NCBI RefSeq assembly: GCF_004766315.1
Contig: NZ_PVSN01000003.1
Span: forward strand, 1-64,000
DNA: 64,000 nt
Direction: 5' to 3'
Origin: Weissella confusa
GTDB taxonomy: Bacteria; Bacillota; Bacilli; Lactobacillales; Lactobacillaceae
The notes beneath the pieces were generated by a model that worked only from the letters and a program-made list of their open reading frames with translations, had not been told where the DNA came from and did no database searches. The position numbers and the translations under genes are program-made. How positions within the stretch are numbered: position 1 is the first letter of the stretch; every line of letters starts with the position of its first letter. Below are positions 16,722 through 24,526 of the stretch, in pieces.

Positions 16722-16964
16722 TATATTTGCATCCTTTTTATAGTAGTTGTTTTTGTATAATCAGCGCTATTTAGGACAAGGTTAGCCACATGTACGGCAC
16801 TGTTGGTGTAAAAAATCATATCAGTATTAACTGTATAATAATATATTGGGTTTGTAACGAAACAAGCGGTTAAATAGTTAGAAATTAAAAATACAAGGGC
16901 AGATATTTTAGGGCGGTTCTTGTATTTAAAATGGGTATCAAGATGAGTGTTAGGAGTAGATAAT
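16722..16964. promoter_or_regulatory. Divergent control region of the WYL regulator and the island operon
   Basis: This AT-rich region contains an inverted repeat AAATACAAG (16889-16897) / CTTGTATTT (16919-16927) just upstream of the plus-strand gene, which could be an operator or RNA hairpin. AGGAG at 16952 is the ribosome binding site for ATG 16965. I could not assign the promoters with confidence. Confidence 0.5.
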
Positions 16965-18632
16965 ATGGCTGAAATTTCTGATTTACTTTCTATGAGTCAA
17001 ATGGAGAGTTACGGTTCGCATAAATTAAAAATTGAGGGATTGGCTGAAGCAGTCAAAGGACAGATTCAGGCTAATTTGATTTCACAATTTGGCTTGGGAC
17101 AACTATTCGATTCTTTCCAAGACGGCGGTGGTGTAGACACAATTCATAATGTTCGGAATGATGTTTTTTCATCTGATGAAGTTAAAAATAAGATTCATTC
17201 TGAGACATCTGGTTATAACAAAGATGAGGCAGCAAAGTACAGAGGACAAAGCAAGCGATATCAAAAAATACAAGGTCAGCAAAAAGAAATGCAACATACA
17301 GGAAACCTGTATGATCCTAATACGGGTAAGAAGATTGCACGAAATGAAAAGACTGACTTGGATCATACAATTTCTTTGAAAGAAATATATGAAGATCCTG
17401 GACGTGTTTTGGCGGGGTATTCGGTTGATGAAGCTGCTAATTCAAAAGATAACTTGAAGCTAACTAATAGCAATATTAACCATTCAATGAGGGATGATAA
17501 CAAGACGGATTATGCAAACGACTTGGAGAGGAAGCGATCAATTTGGCGCGCTGAATTGAAAAAGGTTAAAGAAAATCCAAATCTAACGGATGAACAGAAA
17601 CGTACGAAAACACGCAATATCAATAACAGATTGAAGGCAAGTGCAGAGGACATTAAGAATTCTGACAAGGCTTCACGTAAAAGCCAAGAAGCAATGTATA
17701 ACAAGACGTATTACACAAGTGATGCATTTTTGAAAAATGTTGCGACAAATTCAGCAAAGCAAGCCGGAAATCAAGGCTTGAAGTCTGCAATCGGTGCAGT
17801 TGTTTATCAGGCATCGGATATTTTGTTTGATGCGATTATTCCGGTTTTGAAGAACTGGAAAAGCTATGGGTCAATGTCTGCTCGCATACAAGACTTCAAG
17901 GTGCGTATTAAGGATGGTCTAGCTAATCTAAAGGAACGATTGGCTCAGGTTAAGGATGCTGCACTTGCTGGCTTGGGTGGTGGATTTATCTCGGCGCTAG
18001 TTAATACAGCTATTAATACGTTCTTGACTACAACAAAAAATATCGCACGTTTGTTGAATGATGTTGCTAGGTCTTTGTGGCAAGCCATTAAGATTTTGAC
18101 TAGCAAGGATAAGTCCATTCCATTCTCACAGAAATTAAAAGAAGCGATTAAGTTGGTCACTACTGCAGTTATCGCAACTGGTGGAGTCATTCTTGGAGAA
18201 GCAATCAAAGTTTCATTACAAGGAACCCCATTTGCTCCAGTTGCGGATGTGGTTTCTACTGCGGTTGCAGCTATTCTTACGGGATTGGTTACGGCATTGG
18301 TGCTATTCGTTTTTGATAATTTTGGTGAAATTATGGCTCAATTCAAGCAAGTTTTTAGAACTATGGTTGATGGCATTAAGCTCGACGTCAAAGTAATTGA
18401 GCGTAATTATAATGCAGCTATCAAACGAATTGATGATATCTACAAAGAAATCTTAGAAGACATTTATCAACAATATGCGGAACTAAATCGATTGGCTGAT
18501 TTAGCGTTTGATTTTAATTTGCCAGGTGCAGAACAATTTAAGGCAAGTCAACAGTTTGCAGAAGCGGTGGGTGTTGATCCAAATAAAATTTTGAGAACGA
18601 CAGACGACATTCGCAATTATTTTAATTATTAA
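16965..18632 (+). CDS. Large protein with HNH-like nuclease motif and hydrophobic C-terminal half
   Basis: This is a 555-residue protein. At about residues 125-185 the sequence TDLDHTISLKEI, then NSKDNLKLTNSNINHSM and DDNKTDYAN, resembles an HNH/endonuclease VII-like metal site (Asp-His, then Asn/His). Two or three hydrophobic segments follow at about 335-455 (LGGGFISALVNTAINTFL, VTTAVIATGGVILGEAI, AAILTGLVTALVLFVF), and a coiled-coil-like tail is at about 465-520. It could be a membrane-linked nuclease effector. No exact family is recalled. It is the first gene after the divergent WYL regulator, and codon use is AAA/GAA-rich. Confidence 0.6.
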   Translation: MAEISDLLSMSQMESYGSHKLKIEGLAEAVKGQIQANLISQFGLGQLFDSFQDGGGVDTIHNVRNDVFSSDEVKNKIHSETSGYNKDEAAKYRGQSKRYQKIQGQQKEMQHTGNLYDPNTGKKIARNEKTDLDHTISLKEIYEDPGRVLAGYSVDEAANSKDNLKLTNSNINHSMRDDNKTDYANDLERKRSIWRAELKKVKENPNLTDEQKRTKTRNINNRLKASAEDIKNSDKASRKSQEAMYNKTYYTSDAFLKNVATNSAKQAGNQGLKSAIGAVVYQASDILFDAIIPVLKNWKSYGSMSARIQDFKVRIKDGLANLKERLAQVKDAALAGLGGGFISALVNTAINTFLTTTKNIARLLNDVARSLWQAIKILTSKDKSIPFSQKLKEAIKLVTTAVIATGGVILGEAIKVSLQGTPFAPVADVVSTAVAAILTGLVTALVLFVFDNFGEIMAQFKQVFRTMVDGIKLDVKVIERNYNAAIKRIDDIYKEILEDIYQQYAELNRLADLAFDFNLPGAEQFKASQQFAEAVGVDPNKILRTTDDIRNYFNY

Positions 18633-18650
18633 AGAGTAGGTGAATAAGGT

Positions 18651-19844
18651 ATGGGATTTGATCCATTTAATAACAAAGCAAAAGAAAAAGCACAGTATGC
18701 TTTAGAAACAGCTGTTGAAAATCACGAAAAGCAATCAGAAAAATTAACAAATGCGTTTATAGTTTTGCAGGATAATCGACAACGTTTGGCAGATAAATTA
18801 AGGGAAGTCGAGAACGCTATTAACCGTTTTAAAAACACACCAGATAGTTACCAAAAAGATGTTCAAAAGTTGAGTGTAAGTATTCAACATTATGAAAAGT
18901 TGCTCAATGAAGCTCAGGAAGAATCTGCAAATATTGCACGTGGTGCTGGCGCCGGCGCGGTTGCTGGTGTAGCAGCAGGCGGGACAGTTGCGACGTTTGG
19001 TGGAGCTGGACTCACTGCGGTGGCCATGTCTCTCGGGACGGCAAGTACGGGTACTGCTGTTGGTGCTCTCTCAGGAGCCGCAGCTACAAATGCAGCATTG
19101 GCTTGGCTTGGTGGTGGAACTCTGGCAGCTGGTGGGTCCGGTATAGCAGGTGGCGAAGCCCTGTTGGCACTGACGGGCCCTATTGGTTGGGGAATTGGTG
19201 GCGCCATCATGCTAGGAAGTGGGCTTTGGGCGCGAGGAAAGAATGCGCATGCAGCGGAAGATATGCGCGCAGACGCCGTGAAAGTTCGCGCCGGAACAGA
19301 CGCAATTAGAGCATTGATACAGGAAATAAAGTCACACCAAGAATTGATGATTAAAGTAATTGAAGGTTTACATGCAGGAATTTTATATGTCGCAAATTTC
19401 CCTGGCAATTTTAACAGTCTTAGTGAAACGCAAGCACAAAGCTTGGGTTCATTTCGAAATTTGGCACTTGCGGGAGAGGCGGTGCTTAATGCTAAGCTTG
19501 GGGGAAATCAAAAATTTGAGATGAATATGCATGACTATCATAAAATTGATGCTTTAAGTCAAGATATGGCAAAGTCAGTTAAAAATGATATTCAGGCATC
19601 GTTGAATTATGATGAATTTGTTCAAGCTAAGGTTTCGAGTGTGCGGTTTGTAGAAGATGGTTTGGAAGTTGATTTACAAGATTTAACTTATGGTTCAGGA
19701 GCCAAATTAGAAAGCCTGCAGGCGTTTTCTGATGCTGATAATTTTAGTTTGTTGCATGATGTACAGTTCCATGATGACCTAATCAAAGTATCATTTACAA
19801 AACATAATGGCGAAATCTATATCAGTAGGGTTGAACGTGTCTGA
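18651..19844 (+). CDS. Glycine-zipper, pore-like membrane protein, copy 1
   Basis: This is a 397-residue protein. Residues 1-90 form an amphipathic helical/coiled-coil region. Residues 95-195 are extremely Gly/Ala-rich and hydrophobic (GAGAGAVAGVAAGGTV, AWLGGGTLAAGGSGIAGG, LTGPIGWGIGGAIMLGSG), typical of glycine-zipper hairpins that insert in membranes. A further helical segment (215-290) and a mixed C-terminal domain follow. I recall no named family. It lies 18 bases after the HNH-like gene and 49 bases before its paralogue; all three appear to form one operon. Confidence 0.65.
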   Translation: MGFDPFNNKAKEKAQYALETAVENHEKQSEKLTNAFIVLQDNRQRLADKLREVENAINRFKNTPDSYQKDVQKLSVSIQHYEKLLNEAQEESANIARGAGAGAVAGVAAGGTVATFGGAGLTAVAMSLGTASTGTAVGALSGAAATNAALAWLGGGTLAAGGSGIAGGEALLALTGPIGWGIGGAIMLGSGLWARGKNAHAAEDMRADAVKVRAGTDAIRALIQEIKSHQELMIKVIEGLHAGILYVANFPGNFNSLSETQAQSLGSFRNLALAGEAVLNAKLGGNQKFEMNMHDYHKIDALSQDMAKSVKNDIQASLNYDEFVQAKVSSVRFVEDGLEVDLQDLTYGSGAKLESLQAFSDADNFSLLHDVQFHDDLIKVSFTKHNGEIYISRVERV

Positions 19845-19893
19845 GCAAAAGTATGTTTAACAATTTAAAGTGGGAAATGAGTAGGTGAAATAT

Positions 19894-21060
19894 ATGGGAT
19901 TTGATCCATTAAATAAAAAGGCAAAAGAACAAGCGCAGTTTGCATTAGAAGCTGCTTATAATAATCATAAAAAACAAGCCGAAAACTTAACGCAGCTGTT
20001 TGTTATTTTGCAAGAGAATCGACAAGGATTGGCAAATAAGTTAAAAGAAGCTGAACGTGTTATTAATCGATTCAAAAATACGCCGGAACATCTGCAAAAG
20101 AATGTTGAAACTCTGGGTGTAAATCTCCAGAAGTATGACACGCTACTTGAAGCGGCCAAGCAGGAGTCGGCCAACATTTCTCGTGGTGCGGGAGCAGGGG
20201 CTATGGCAGGAGTTGCTGCCGGTAGTACTGTAGCTTCGTTTGGTGGATCGGCGTTGACGGCGGTAGCTATGTCGCTAGGAACAGCAAGTACGGGTACTGC
20301 GATTGGCGCCTTATCAGGAGCCGCTGCAACTAATGCGGCGCTGGCGTGGCTTGGCGGAGGAGCAGTTGCTGCTGGTGGAGCAGGAATTGCAGGCGGTGAA
20401 GCTTTGTTAGGATTAACAGGCCCTATTGGTTGGGGAATTGGTGGCATTATAGTTGCCGGAACGGGACTTTGGGCTAGAGGAAAAAACGCAGAAGCTGCAG
20501 CAGACATGCGTTCAAATGCTGTGAAAATTCATGCAAGTGTAGATGCAATTAAGGCGTTGATTGCGGAAGTCGAATCGCATAGACAGTTAACGATTAAAAT
20601 GGCTAATGGGCTGAAATCGGGGATTGCTAGGATGAACAACCTGCCAAATGATTTTAATCAATTCACTGATAAGCAAGTAAAAGAGATTGGTGCTTTTGTG
20701 AATTCTGCGTTTTCGGCCGAGGCTGTATTGAATGCGAAGCTTGGATCGAACCAAAAGTTTATTGTAAAAAATAGTCATCCAAAGGTAAGTAGCAGAAGTT
20801 TAAGCCCTGACAGTATTAAGTTCAGGGCATACATGGACTATATTACGTTGTCTAATAACAACGCGAATGTTGTTGAAATGTATTTTACTGATGTACACTT
20901 TGATAAAGGTGGAATTATAGATGGTGCCGATGGACTTGCAGATGTCGACATGTTTGAAGAACTTCGAGATCGACAAATGGCGTCAGCTGACTCTAAGTTT
21001 ACAGGGGTAAAAACTAAAAAGAACGGGCAAATTATATTTACTGACGTGCGTCCAATTTAA
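19894..21060 (+). CDS. Glycine-zipper, pore-like membrane protein, copy 2
   Basis: This 388-residue tandem paralogue of the preceding gene is closely similar over the first 230 residues, with the same GFDP-N-KAKE start, RFKNTPE, Gly/Ala block and LTGPIGWGIGG. The C-terminal 130 residues are quite different. This pattern suggests a shared membrane module with diversified C-terminal recognition or regulatory domains. The start at 19894 aligns with copy 1 and has AGGTG upstream; the GTG at 19885 is less likely. A terminator follows. Confidence 0.65.
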   Translation: MGFDPLNKKAKEQAQFALEAAYNNHKKQAENLTQLFVILQENRQGLANKLKEAERVINRFKNTPEHLQKNVETLGVNLQKYDTLLEAAKQESANISRGAGAGAMAGVAAGSTVASFGGSALTAVAMSLGTASTGTAIGALSGAAATNAALAWLGGGAVAAGGAGIAGGEALLGLTGPIGWGIGGIIVAGTGLWARGKNAEAAADMRSNAVKIHASVDAIKALIAEVESHRQLTIKMANGLKSGIARMNNLPNDFNQFTDKQVKEIGAFVNSAFSAEAVLNAKLGSNQKFIVKNSHPKVSSRSLSPDSIKFRAYMDYITLSNNNANVVEMYFTDVHFDKGGIIDGADGLADVDMFEELRDRQMASADSKFTGVKTKKNGQIIFTDVRPI

Positions 21061-21071
21061 GGTGACGAATT

Positions 21072-21108
21072 AATAACGATGGTTCGAAGGAACTATCGTT
21101 ATTTTTTG
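21072..21108 (+). terminator. Rho-independent terminator of the island operon
   Basis: AATAACGAT…ATCGTTATT with an inner GGTTC/GAACT arm and a T6 tract. Confidence 0.8.
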
Positions 21109-21111
21109 TTT

Positions 21112-21144
21112 ACGACAAATTATGTCGCGTCATCTCGGTATCAT
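21112..21144 (+). promoter_or_regulatory. Palindromic promoter, copy 3 of 3
   Basis: CGACAAATTATGTCG (21113-21127) with TATCAT (21139-21144), again 21 bases after ACGACA. It drives the membrane-protein/YoeB-like set. Confidence 0.65.
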
Positions 21145-21181
21145 AAGCATATCAAATGAGATATGACGGAGGATTAATGAG

Positions 21182-21448
21182 ATGACAAAACAAGAATATA
21201 ACGTACGCTGGTTGCAACTTTCAGTCACGATGATATTGCGTGAGTTGGTGGTTATTTATGGGACAACGTTTTTGATGTTGTTAATGTCGCGTTTACTGGG
21301 ACTGCAACTAGGACTGGTGCTTCGAGTCGTTGTATCATTCGCTCGAGAGATATTTATGGTGTGAGGTATCGCAGTAGGAATGGCAGTGCTACGACGATTT
21401 CAGTATCACGTGAATATGTTGCGCTACGAAGCGAATATGCGAAAGTGA
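21182..21448 (+). pseudogene. Small membrane protein interrupted by TGA
   Basis: The frame from ATG 21182 (good GGAGG upstream) gives 60 residues with a hydrophobic middle, then TGA at 21362-21364. It continues in frame with GIAVGMAVLRRFQYHVNML up to TGA at 21446-21448, six bases before the next gene. A TGG-to-TGA change would join them into an 88-residue two-pass membrane protein. It may still make the 60-residue product. Function unknown. Confidence 0.55.
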
Positions 21449-21454
21449 GGCGCC

Positions 21455-21727
21455 ATGATGTACACAATTAAACTTGGAACCACATTGGCCAAGAAGTCTT
21501 TGAAGCAACTACAAAAATCAGGTTTCTCAGAGAAGTTAAATAGTGTTTTGGCAAACATACAGCAAGATCCTACAGAACACGCTGAGAAGTTGGTAGTGTT
21601 CGCGGGTCGTAAAAACAAGGTGTTTTCACGCCGTTTGAACGTGCAACACCGTGTTGTTTATCAAGTATTCCCAGCTGAACGAATCGTAGAAGTTTTGTCC
21701 GTCTGGGGACACTACGTTGGCGCATAA
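21455..21727 (+). CDS. YoeB/RelE-superfamily toxin-like protein
   Basis: This is a 90-residue basic protein. The C-terminal part FSRRLNVQHRVVYQVFPAERIVEVLSVWGHY matches the YoeB pattern (SRRIN-HR-VY-V…I-S--GHY), including the His and terminal Tyr used for ribosome-dependent mRNA cleavage. The expected YefM antitoxin is not adjacent; both neighbours are small membrane proteins. It may be controlled by the palindromic promoter regulator, or be an orphan whose antitoxin lies elsewhere. Confidence 0.75.
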   Translation: MMYTIKLGTTLAKKSLKQLQKSGFSEKLNSVLANIQQDPTEHAEKLVVFAGRKNKVFSRRLNVQHRVVYQVFPAERIVEVLSVWGHYVGA

Positions 21728-21739
21728 GGAGCGGTGAAG

Positions 21740-21985
21740 ATGGTTAAAAATGTGAATTGGCAAGATAAAGTTGTTTTCTATCAAAAGGCGAGTGTAGCAA
21801 TTTTGATAGATGTCCTATTTGCCACATATATCTGGCGGCATGTACGAGAAGCAATGTTGTCGAATCAACCACATGAAATAAAGAGTTTATTGTTGGGGAT
21901 GGCATTTATGTTTGTGATATTCATGTCGTTCGGTGCAATTTTTGAAGCTCATGACACGATGATGAAGTCGGAAAACGATGATTAA
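21740..21985 (+). CDS. Small two-pass membrane protein
   Basis: This 81-residue protein has two hydrophobic segments (about 19-36 and 51-70) and a charged tail. AAGGAG upstream favours ATG 21740 over GTG 21734. It is the last gene of the palindrome-controlled set with the YoeB-like gene. Unknown function. Confidence 0.6.
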   Translation: MVKNVNWQDKVVFYQKASVAILIDVLFATYIWRHVREAMLSNQPHEIKSLLLGMAFMFVIFMSFGAIFEAHDTMMKSENDD

Positions 21986-21987
21986 CA

Positions 21988-22003
21988 TGTTCCATGTGAA
22001 ACA
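21988..22003. promoter_or_regulatory. parS-like site
   Basis: TGTTCCATGTGAAACA has one mismatch to TGTTNCACGTGAAACA. It is intergenic, right after a stop codon. Confidence 0.6.
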
Positions 22004-22005
22004 AT

Positions 22006-22037
22006 AAAACCGCGTTGGATGTTCCAACGCGGTTTTT
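22006..22037. terminator. Bidirectional terminator
   Basis: AAAACCGCGTTGGA pairs with TCCAACGCGGTTTT between converging genes. Confidence 0.9.
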
Positions 22038-22038
22038 G

Positions 22039-22548
22039 TTACTTATCATTCTTGTCGATTTCAGTTTTACGATCCAACTGGCTCAACATGATGCGGGTAC
22101 CAAGGTTTTGGATACCATCAAGCTTCAAGTTATCACGGATACCATCGTTCATCTTATCTAGCATGGCTGCGAGTTGTGTCCATTCTTCAGGGCATAGGTA
22201 GTCGAGATACTCAGGTATGTAAAATAAGCTCTTCTCGGCTTCGTGGCGACCTTTATCAGTGAGCTGAATTAATTGAATACGACCATCAGTTGGGGACTTT
22301 GTCTTAGTGACGAAATCTTTTTTAACTAGCTTAGCGACGAATTCAGCTGTTGATTGCACACTCATATCCAAACGCTCAGCGAGTTCCTTTTGGGAAATAT
22401 TATCACCTTCACTCAACGCAACCAAGACTTTATTTTGCCCACGGAAAACGGGTGAGTGACGTTCAACTTGTTCATCAGCCAAGTGCTGAAGTGATGTAAA
22501 TTCAAATAGTTTTGCTGCTAATTGGTGTTTTTCGATCAAATCAGCCAT
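22039..22548 (-). CDS. MarR-family transcriptional regulator
   Basis: This 169-residue protein has a MarR winged helix (ISQKELAERLDMSVQSTAEFVAKLVKKDFVTKTKSPTDGR is the recognition helix and wing). Dimerisation helices lie at both ends. It is divergent from the DrrAB-type exporter, and repeated TCAGGGTACCTGA elements lie between them, so it very probably represses the exporter and itself. The inducer is unknown. Confidence 0.88.
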   Translation of the reverse strand: MADLIEKHQLAAKLFEFTSLQHLADEQVERHSPVFRGQNKVLVALSEGDNISQKELAERLDMSVQSTAEFVAKLVKKDFVTKTKSPTDGRIQLIQLTDKGRHEAEKSLFYIPEYLDYLCPEEWTQLAAMLDKMNDGIRDNLKLDGIQNLGTRIMLSQLDRKTEIDKNDK

Positions 22549-22622
22549 GTGTATTTCCGTCCTTAAATTTTTCTACTAATGCCAGTATAACAGGGTTCGT
22601 GACGAATATGAACTAAAATACA

Positions 22623-22694
22623 CAGGGTACCTGAACAAAATCGTTGACATATTAATCAGGGCACCTTATTATTATTTTCGTCAGGTACCCTGAT
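22623..22694. promoter_or_regulatory. Exporter promoter with three operator repeats
   Basis: TTGACA (22644-22649) and TATTAT (22667-22672) with a 17-base spacer drive the ABC genes. CAGGGTACCTGA (22623-22634), TCAGGGCACCT (22656-22666) and TCAGGTACCCTGA (22681-22693) are variants of one near-palindrome flanking and overlapping the promoter. They are the probable MarR operators. Confidence 0.7.
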
Positions 22695-22724
22695 GATTAA
22701 TTTTGAAAACAAGAAGGCAATATC

Positions 22725-23660
22725 ATGAGTGAAGAGTATGCAGTTGAAATTGAAGGATTGACTAAGACGTTTGGCACCCAAACGGCGGTTGATAACGTGT
22801 CATTTAACATCAAGCGTGGTGAGGTGTTCGGTTTGCTTGCACCAAACGGTGCCGGTAAGACAACCACGTTGCGCATGATGACGACGTTGCTAAAGCCAAC
22901 GTCAGGAACGATTCAAATTTTTGGACACGATGTTAAGAAGGAACCTAAAGTGGTTCGTTCATTGTTTGGCTTGACTGGTCAATACGCATCGGTTGATGAG
23001 GATATTTCTGCTCGTGAAAACTTGATGATTTTCTCACGCTTGAATGGACTGTCACGACGCGAAGCCAAGGAACGTACGGAAGAATTATTGAACGAGTTTT
23101 CATTGGTAGCATCAGCTGATAAGGCGATTTCGAATTTCCCAGGTGGTATGCGTCGCCGTTTGGATTTGGCGGTTAGCTTGATTTCACGACCAGCGCTCAT
23201 TTTCTTGGACGAACCAACAACGGGTCTTGATCCACGAACTCGTACGCAAATGTGGGATACCATTCGTGAGTTGGTCGCAGAAGGCTCAACAATCGTCCTA
23301 ACGACTCAATACTTGGAAGAGGCTGATGAATTAGCTGATCGCATCGCGTTGATTGATCACGGGAAGTTGGTCAGTCTTGGCACGCCAGCCGAGTTAAAGG
23401 CCCAAGTTGGGGGCGCAAAGCTACGTTTGGAAATGACGGATGCACAACAAGCCGATCAGGCAAAGCAAATCGTAGCTGATGCGTTGCATGAAGAAGTAAA
23501 GGTAGCGAATAACACTGTCACAGCGCCACTACACGATACAAATCAGGTTGCGGGTATCTTGAGCCGATTAACTGTAGCGGGGCTCACAATGACGAATATG
23601 GCCGTTGAACAACCATCTATGGATGATGTGTTCTTTGCTTTGACGGTTGGAAAGAATTAA
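22725..23660 (+). CDS. DrrA-type multidrug ABC exporter ATPase
   Basis: This 311-residue ABC ATPase of the daunorubicin-resistance type has Walker A APNGAGKTT, signature FPGGMRRRLDLA, Walker B LIFLDEPTTGLD and switch LTTQYLEEADEL. The C-terminal 90 residues carry the DrrA-specific domain (VEQPSMDDVFFALTV). It pairs with the permease gene 23 bases downstream and is controlled by the divergent MarR regulator. It is predicted to export hydrophobic drugs or lipids. Confidence 0.9.
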   Translation: MSEEYAVEIEGLTKTFGTQTAVDNVSFNIKRGEVFGLLAPNGAGKTTTLRMMTTLLKPTSGTIQIFGHDVKKEPKVVRSLFGLTGQYASVDEDISARENLMIFSRLNGLSRREAKERTEELLNEFSLVASADKAISNFPGGMRRRLDLAVSLISRPALIFLDEPTTGLDPRTRTQMWDTIRELVAEGSTIVLTTQYLEEADELADRIALIDHGKLVSLGTPAELKAQVGGAKLRLEMTDAQQADQAKQIVADALHEEVKVANNTVTAPLHDTNQVAGILSRLTVAGLTMTNMAVEQPSMDDVFFALTVGKN

Positions 23661-23683
23661 GGGAAATTAAGAAGGTTAGAATC

Positions 23684-24463
23684 ATGATGGATGTACAAGC
23701 ACACAAGACAAATATTATTGCAAACACGGCCACGATGGCATACCGTAATTTGCTAAAGACGTTACACAACCCAGACAAGTTTTTGGATGTGATTGTGCAA
23801 CCTGTGATGTTCATGTTGATGTTTGGTTACCTATTTGGTGGGGCGATTGCCGGTAACGTGCACGCTTATTTGCCAACGATTGTGCCAGGAATTCTCATGC
23901 AAGCATTGATTTCAGCAGCATCAGGTTCTGGTACCCAAATTAGTGACGACATGAATTCAGGTATTTATGATCGTTTGAAGTCATTGCCAATCGCCCACAT
24001 CGCACCATTGGCCGGGCAACTATTCGCAGATATTTTGCGTTTGTTTATCGCTGCAATCGCGTCATTGACGACGGGATTTCTAATGGGATGGCGTCCAGCC
24101 GCTGGCTTTGGTTGGGTAGTTGTCGTTGTGTTGCTAGATGTGTTCTTGGGATGGGCCTTGAGTTGGGTATTCGCTTTGTACGGTATGGTTGCCAAGAGTT
24201 CAACGATGGTCGAAAGTGTCTCATTGATTACGATGCTTTTGCTAACGTTCCTATCAAGTGCGTTCGTACCCGTTAAGACGTTGCCACATGTTATGCAAAT
24301 TTTGGTAAACATAAACCCGGTAACATATGTCATTAAGGCATCACGTGTCATGTTAAACCAAGGCGTTTGGTCAAACCAAGCCTGGATTGTATTAGGCGCT
24401 GGTGTATTGGTGGTTGCAATCTTTGCACCACTAACCGTGTTGGTTTATAACCGTAAGAATTAA
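23684..24463 (+). CDS. DrrB-type ABC-2 exporter permease
   Basis: This 259-residue protein has six hydrophobic segments and ABC-2 motifs (NPDKFLDVIVQPVMFMLMFGYLFGGAI, VPGILMQALISAASGSG, LKSLPIAHIAPLAGQL). The ATG pair at 23684 and 23687 follows AAGGTTAG. It forms the membrane half of the MarR-controlled exporter. Confidence 0.9.
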   Translation: MMDVQAHKTNIIANTATMAYRNLLKTLHNPDKFLDVIVQPVMFMLMFGYLFGGAIAGNVHAYLPTIVPGILMQALISAASGSGTQISDDMNSGIYDRLKSLPIAHIAPLAGQLFADILRLFIAAIASLTTGFLMGWRPAAGFGWVVVVVLLDVFLGWALSWVFALYGMVAKSSTMVESVSLITMLLLTFLSSAFVPVKTLPHVMQILVNINPVTYVIKASRVMLNQGVWSNQAWIVLGAGVLVVAIFAPLTVLVYNRKN

Positions 24464-24468
24464 TAATT

Positions 24469-24511
24469 AAAAGCCCTGCATCAAGGTCGTTTTCCTTGAT
24501 GCAGGGCTTTG
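24469..24511. terminator. Bidirectional terminator
   Basis: AAAAGCCCTGCATCAAGG pairs with CCTTGATGCAGGGCTTT between the exporter and guaA. Confidence 0.9.
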
Positions 24512-24526
24512 CTGTTTATTTAAGGA

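Noticed and set aside
18914-19408. Long antisense frame over the glycine-zipper gene (and a similar one at 19965-20507)
   Set aside because: Ala/Pro-rich mirror image of Gly/Ala codons in the real gene; no start signal.
9401-21364. TGA as a tryptophan codon (two TGA at expected Trp positions)
   Set aside because: TGA ends several intact genes here (for example at 19842-19844 and 37885-37887) and TGG is used for Trp throughout, so recoding is not supported.
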